Source: Nematostella vectensis
Taxonomy: Eukaryota > Cnidaria > Anthozoa > Actiniaria > Edwardsiidae
Length of the DNA stretch: 60,000 nucleotides
Reading direction: 5' to 3'
Assembly (NCBI RefSeq): GCF_932526225.1
Contig: NC_064044.1
Location: 813,001 to 873,000 of the forward strand
The notes below the pieces were generated by a model. The model saw only the letters and a list, made by a program, of their open reading frames with translations. It searched no databases and was not told the DNA's origin. Position 1 is the stretch's first letter, and every line of letters begins with the position of its first letter. Positions 55,661 through 60,000 of the stretch are shown here, piece by piece. Made by a program: the position numbers and the translations under genes.

Positions 55661-55676
55661 TTGGTGCCGTGACCAG
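55661..55676 (+). promoter_or_regulatory. Primer-binding site
   Basis: TTGGTGCCGTGACCAG directly before the gag ATG. This sequence is characteristic of BEL/Pao elements, where a tRNA 3' end primes reverse transcription. Confidence 0.75.
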
Positions 55677-55677
55677 G

Positions 55678-58640
55678 ATGGAGGAGCTGCAACGTCTAAT
55701 TGCCTCTCGGCGAGGCCACAGGAGTCATCTTACGAAGTTAATGAAAAAATCCGAGGAGGTTTTTAACAAAGATGGCGGGTTTACCGAACTAGAACTCGCA
55801 TCGGCGAAAAACACAACGCAACAGACTTAGATGAGATCCTAGCCCCGAAAATTGAGAAGCCTGAAGATTTGGAGGAGGAAATAATGGAAACGGAGGAAAT
55901 CCAGAAAGGAATCACAGATATGATTGCAAAGCTAAGTGTAATCATTAACAATAACAATGTACCGAGTGTTAATACTCCCTCCCCCGTCGTTCCGCCGTCT
56001 GTCGCTTCAACATCCTCTCCCCAAAGCGCTTCTTCCATGTCTCAAAATCCAACCAATATAGATCCAACCCAAGTCGTGCCACCCTCAAACACAACTCAAG
56101 TTTTCCCGCCCCCAAACATTACTCACCCCAACAATCAGCCTTTTATTCCCCAAGCAAGTAACTTCAACTCCTATAGCACACGTCTCCCAAAGCTGAACTT
56201 GCCCGTTTTTAGTGGGGACCCGTTGGAGTGGATGACCTTCTGGGATTCCTTTAATGTAGCTGTTCACAGCAAGTCTGGCTTGGCTGATGTAGACAAGTTT
56301 AATTACCTAAAGGCCCAGGTTTCAGGGGAGGCAGAGCAAGCAATTGGGGGCTACCTAATTTCAGGGGATAATTATGTGAAGGCACTGGCCACTCTCAAGG
56401 AACGTTTTGGGCAAACACACTCATGCTCATATGACTGCCCTATTAGATCTGCAATATCCCAAAAGCAATCTTGAGAGCTTGCGCCCCTTTTGTGATGCAT
56501 TGGAAACCAATATAAGGGCACTAGAAGCCCTTGGCAAGTCCCAAGACTCCTTTGGGGAACTCCTTATTCCTGTTATTTTAGGAAAGCTCCCTAATGAAAC
56601 CAAGCGCAACCTAGCCAGGATACAACAAGGGGGGGGGACTGGACCATACAAGGTCTGAGGGAAGCTCTTAAGCATGAGCTTATGGTTTTAGAAGCAGGAT
56701 CCCCCCTCCTTTCGAAATCTACACCCACAGCCTCATTCTTTACTGGGGTAAAGGGGCCTCATCCCCAGGGGAAAGGCAAACCCAAGGTCATTCAGTGCGT
56801 TTACTGTAAAGGGAAGCACAGTACAGATAACTGCGCCACCGTTTCTGACCCTAAGGCAAGGAAGGACATGGTTGTCAAGCTGAGGCTCTGTTGTAATTGA
56901 CTTTCATCCTCCCATATCAGCTCCAAATGCACCTCGAAGTTTCGCTGCCGTCAATGCGGAGGTAAACATCACACCACAATTTGTGAGAGAGACAAAGGGC
57001 AAGGTCCTCACCCTGGGAACAAGGAGCCCTCACCCCAAGCAGAGCCATCCCAGTCGGTTCATACCACATTAGCACCAGCACACCCCTATGGCATCACCCA
57101 TGAGTATCCAATACTTTTAAAAACTGCCGTAAGCCATGTCAGGGTTGGGAATACTAGCAGGGAGGTGAACATACTTCTCGATGAGCGCGCGCAACGCTCC
57201 TTCATTACTAAGAATCTCGCTGACGAACTCGGTGCAAAGCCTATTTCAAGGGAGAATATCTCCATGTCTGCCTTAGGGGCAACAGAACATTCCCTAAGGA
57301 GACTAGAAGTTACAAATGTTGAAGTAATCAGTGAGCAAGGGGATAGGATTCCTCTCCGGGTGTTTGTTGTTCCACATATAGCCACCCCCCTGCAATGCAA
57401 ACATCACACAGATGTCAGTAACATGTCCCACCTGAAAGGATTGAAATTAGCACACCCAGTGTCCAGTGGTAATTTCGAGATCAACTTGTTAATTGGTGCT
57501 GACCATTACTGGGACATTGTACAAGATAAGATTATCCGAGGGGAAGAGGGGCCCACAGCTATGCAGTCCATAATTGGGCTATCTACTATCTGGTCCTGTA
57601 AGGGCCAGGGGGGTGCAGGGCAATGTGACTAATATATTTCACATTTCAGCCCACCAAGAAGATGAATTTGATCTACAGCAATTTTGGTCCCTAGAGTCAA
57701 TGGGCATATCACCCGATGCTGACCCCCCTGAGAAGAACTTCTTGACTAATTACCAGGCCACCTCGATCACTAGAGACGAAGACGGCACATACATTGCTGG
57801 GTTTCAATGGAAGGAAGAGCACGCCCCTCTCCCAACTAACTTCAGTATCTGCGAGAGACGCACAAGGGCTACCGCACGACGACTTCACCAGACACCAGAT
57901 TTGATGAAGAGTTATGACGACATCATCAAGGAACAAGAGGCCAGAGGGTTCATTGAGAAGGTTAGCAACCCTGACCCGTCTGACCACGCCCACCACACAC
58001 CCCACCACCATGTAAAAAAGGAGTCATCGACCACGCCCATTCCTATTGTCTTCGATTGTAGTTGTCACCAGACCCCCTCGACCCCAAGTCTGAACGACTG
58101 CCTAGAGGTCGGTTCACCTTACCTAGCAGACATGGGCTCGATTTTAGTGCGGTTTCGCGCCCACCCTATTGCAATTTCTACTGATATAGAAAAAGCTTTC
58201 CTCCATGCACGTCTCAGCGAAGCTGACCGCGACATGACCCGGTTCCTATGGCTCTCCGATCCCAGTTGCCCCGAAAGTGAGTTCCAGACCTACCGTTTCA
58301 AGTCGGTCCTTTTCGGCTCTGCGAGCTCCCCCTTTATGCTGAATGCTGTCCTTCAAAACACACCTTGATAATCATAAGACACCAGTCACACAGGACATCA
58401 GGGACAATCTCTATGTTGACAACATCATCACCGGCTGTGAAACACATCAAGAGGCCCTGAGTTACTATAACGAATCAAGAAGTGTCATGACTGAAGCCAA
58501 GTTCAACTTACGGTCTTGGGCATCCAATAGCCAACCCCTTCTCGATCGTGCTGCCCTTGATGGAGTGAATGATGCCAACTCATTGGCTCATATGAAAAGC
58601 GAACAAGCGAATCGATTCCTTGGAAATACGGAATAGTAAG
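55678..58640 (+). pseudogene. BEL/Pao retrotransposon gag-pol, decayed and truncated
   Basis: ATG 55678 (MEELQRLIASRRGHRSHLTK). The coding then changes frame several times (near 55800, 56410, 56630, 57600 and 58350). Gag: LPVFSGDPLEWMTFWDSFN; zinc knuckle CVYCKGKHSTDNC and a second CRQCGGKHHTTIC. Retropepsin-like domain: NILLDERAQRSFITKNLADE. RT: AISTDIEKAFLHARLSEADR, FGSASSPFMLNAVLQ, LYVDNIITGCETH. The usual YVDD is YVDN. The sequence ends in the RT/connection region, with no RNase H, integrase or 3' LTR, so the copy is 3'-truncated and inactive. Confidence 0.85.
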
Positions 58641-58979
58641 TTAGTAGTAGAGTTAGATTGGCACTCGGTGTTTTTGAATATTTTCAAGGATTCGATTCGG
58701 TTGTCCGCTTGTCATGTAAGACATCAAGTTGGACTGACCTCATATACGCAAAATGGAGTGGTTTGCAACTACAGTTTTTTAGAATGCGTACCAAACCCTG
58801 CGTACCAAAACTGCGATTTTATTTGTGCACGTGCGTCGGGCCTCGCCGATTATTAATATCCTATTTTTTATTTCAGAATTTGCAAACTAGAAACCTTGGT
58901 GATTATATTCACCAAAGGTCAGATCGATCACAAGCTTTGAACTGGCTTCTAAACAAGCTTTAAAAACAATTACCCGCGA

Positions 58980-59760
58980 GGGGCCTTAAGTTGCTTTGAT
59001 GATCGCGAAAAAAATACATTTATTTTATCTTTAAATTTTTCTTTTGATAGTTTTAAAGTGCAATTATTAAAAACATCACAAGTATTTTTGTCTTTCTTTA
59101 GTTCACTCAAACCTTCTACCAAGATCCGCTATTTACGACTTCTATTAGAAAACTTGTAAAAGATTCCGTCTAGATTATCTCAGATATAACGAAAAAGATT
59201 GTTACCTAGAGGAATAACACAATTTATTAACTGTTATCTTATAAAAAGGCTCTAGTCTGTTCGTGTTGACCGTTAATATCTCTAATTTTCTTGAGGTCTA
59301 CCTGAAAGCCCGATATTAACGATAGCTCTGATGCAATTTCATACTTGAGGAATTAAGGTCTCACGAAGTGCTCATCCAGTTAACAGTGGCAGGGCGAATA
59401 TCAAAAATAGATAGCGCAAGGCTAAGATAACATTTAAGTTGCTTTGATGATCGCGAAAAGAGCTATTTTTATTTTTGCTTTAGATAAATAATGAGAAGTT
59501 TTTTTTCTTTTCCAAGTTTTAAAGTGCAGTTGTCAATAGTACAGCACAGTTATTTTGTCACCATTCGTGTCTACTCAAGCCTTCTGCCCCTAAAAAGATC
59601 CGGACAGATAAGGACTGCTATTACAAAAAAACTCTGTAAAAGATTCCGAATTATAAGACCCAGTCGTGAAGTATGTCTGAGAGCCCTTATCGACGGTATT
59701 AGCCAAGCTTGCCCCAGTGTGTACTTTTACTAGAATAACAACATACAGCACTTTACTAGC
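58980..59760. repeat. Diverged ~450-bp tandem duplication
   Basis: TTAAGTTGCTTTGATGATCG CGAAAA occurs at about 58987 and 59437. The following sequence (TTTTAAAGTGCA, ACTCAA(A/G)CCTTCT, TGTAAAAGATTCCG, AATAACAACA/AATAACACAA) recurs in the same order. No protein-coding evidence. Confidence 0.7.
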
Positions 59761-60000
59761 ATATAGAAGGGGCTAATCTAAGTCTTTGTTAACTGAAGAG
59801 AAATGGGGGGTAAACTTTGAAAGTTTTGAAACACTGATACCCTGGAATTCGCTATTTTCGCTTTTTAGGGGAGTCTCTTCTTTTTAGTTTCTAACTCAAA
59901 CAATCGGAAATCTGTGATTTTGGATTAGTATTTTTTTTGTCTAATTTCCAATAGATCCTCCGTGATTCTCTTTCAAAATCCGTAATCTACTATCTATCTA
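59761..60000. other. Window end, no feature seen
   Basis: AT-rich sequence ending in CTATCTATCTA, which could be the start of a microsatellite or a retroelement tail cut by the window edge. Confidence 0.4.

Noticed and set aside
55781-58011. Minus-strand ORFs opposite the retroelement
   Set aside because: Shadows of the BEL/Pao gag-pol frames, with no recognised domain.

Overview
The window looks like nuclear DNA of an animal, most likely a cnidarian (sea-anemone or coral type). That placement is inference. The visible evidence is spliced genes with GT/AG introns, an extracellular-domain receptor tyrosine kinase (RTK), a BEL/Pao retroelement, a non-LTR retroelement fragment, MITE-like elements, hammerhead-ribozyme tandem repeats and a Polinton-type virus-like transposon. 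I see no bacterial gene organisation.

The backbone is a direct tandem duplication of one RTK gene on the + strand. Copy A (1-12733) enters the window inside the intron after its kringle exon and runs to its stop codon. Copy B (27170-49918) appears complete: signal-peptide exon, Frizzled/ROR-type cysteine-rich domain (two exons), a 27-nt micro-exon, kringle, FN3, a SEA-like module, a second FN3, one transmembrane helix, split tyrosine kinase over seven exons, and a short tail. The copies are almost identical in their exons. They differ mainly in the copy number of intronic minisatellites and in later insertions.

Almost every intron is filled with a minisatellite. In at least five introns the repeat unit straddles an exon edge, so the array multiplies a piece of exon together with its splice donor or acceptor (kringle, CRD exon 2, both halves of FN3-2, kinase exon 3). 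A sixth array repeats the penultimate exon's donor with only a few exonic bases. This is the most unusual feature of the gene.

Between the two genes a Polinton-like element (13996-25148, about 11.15 kb) sits in the 48-bp minisatellite downstream of copy A. It has about 0.42-kb terminal inverted repeats and an imperfect 6-bp target duplication. It carries a packaging ATPase, a probable major capsid protein, other virion-cluster proteins, a retroviral-type integrase, and the C-terminal part of an SF1 helicase fused to an HNH nuclease. No protein-primed DNA polymerase is visible. Several genes are broken: three in-frame TAG codons and several frameshifts.

Intron 1 of copy B (27255-34704) holds a strikingly G-poor, C/A-rich tract. 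Embedded in it is a 354-bp-period array with type I hammerhead ribozymes, which fits a metazoan retrozyme. The right flank (50-60 kb) has a ~1-kb inverted-repeat element, diverged low-complexity duplications, and a decayed, 3'-truncated BEL/Pao element (about 55.5-58.64 kb). The remaining AT-rich DNA shows nothing I can call.
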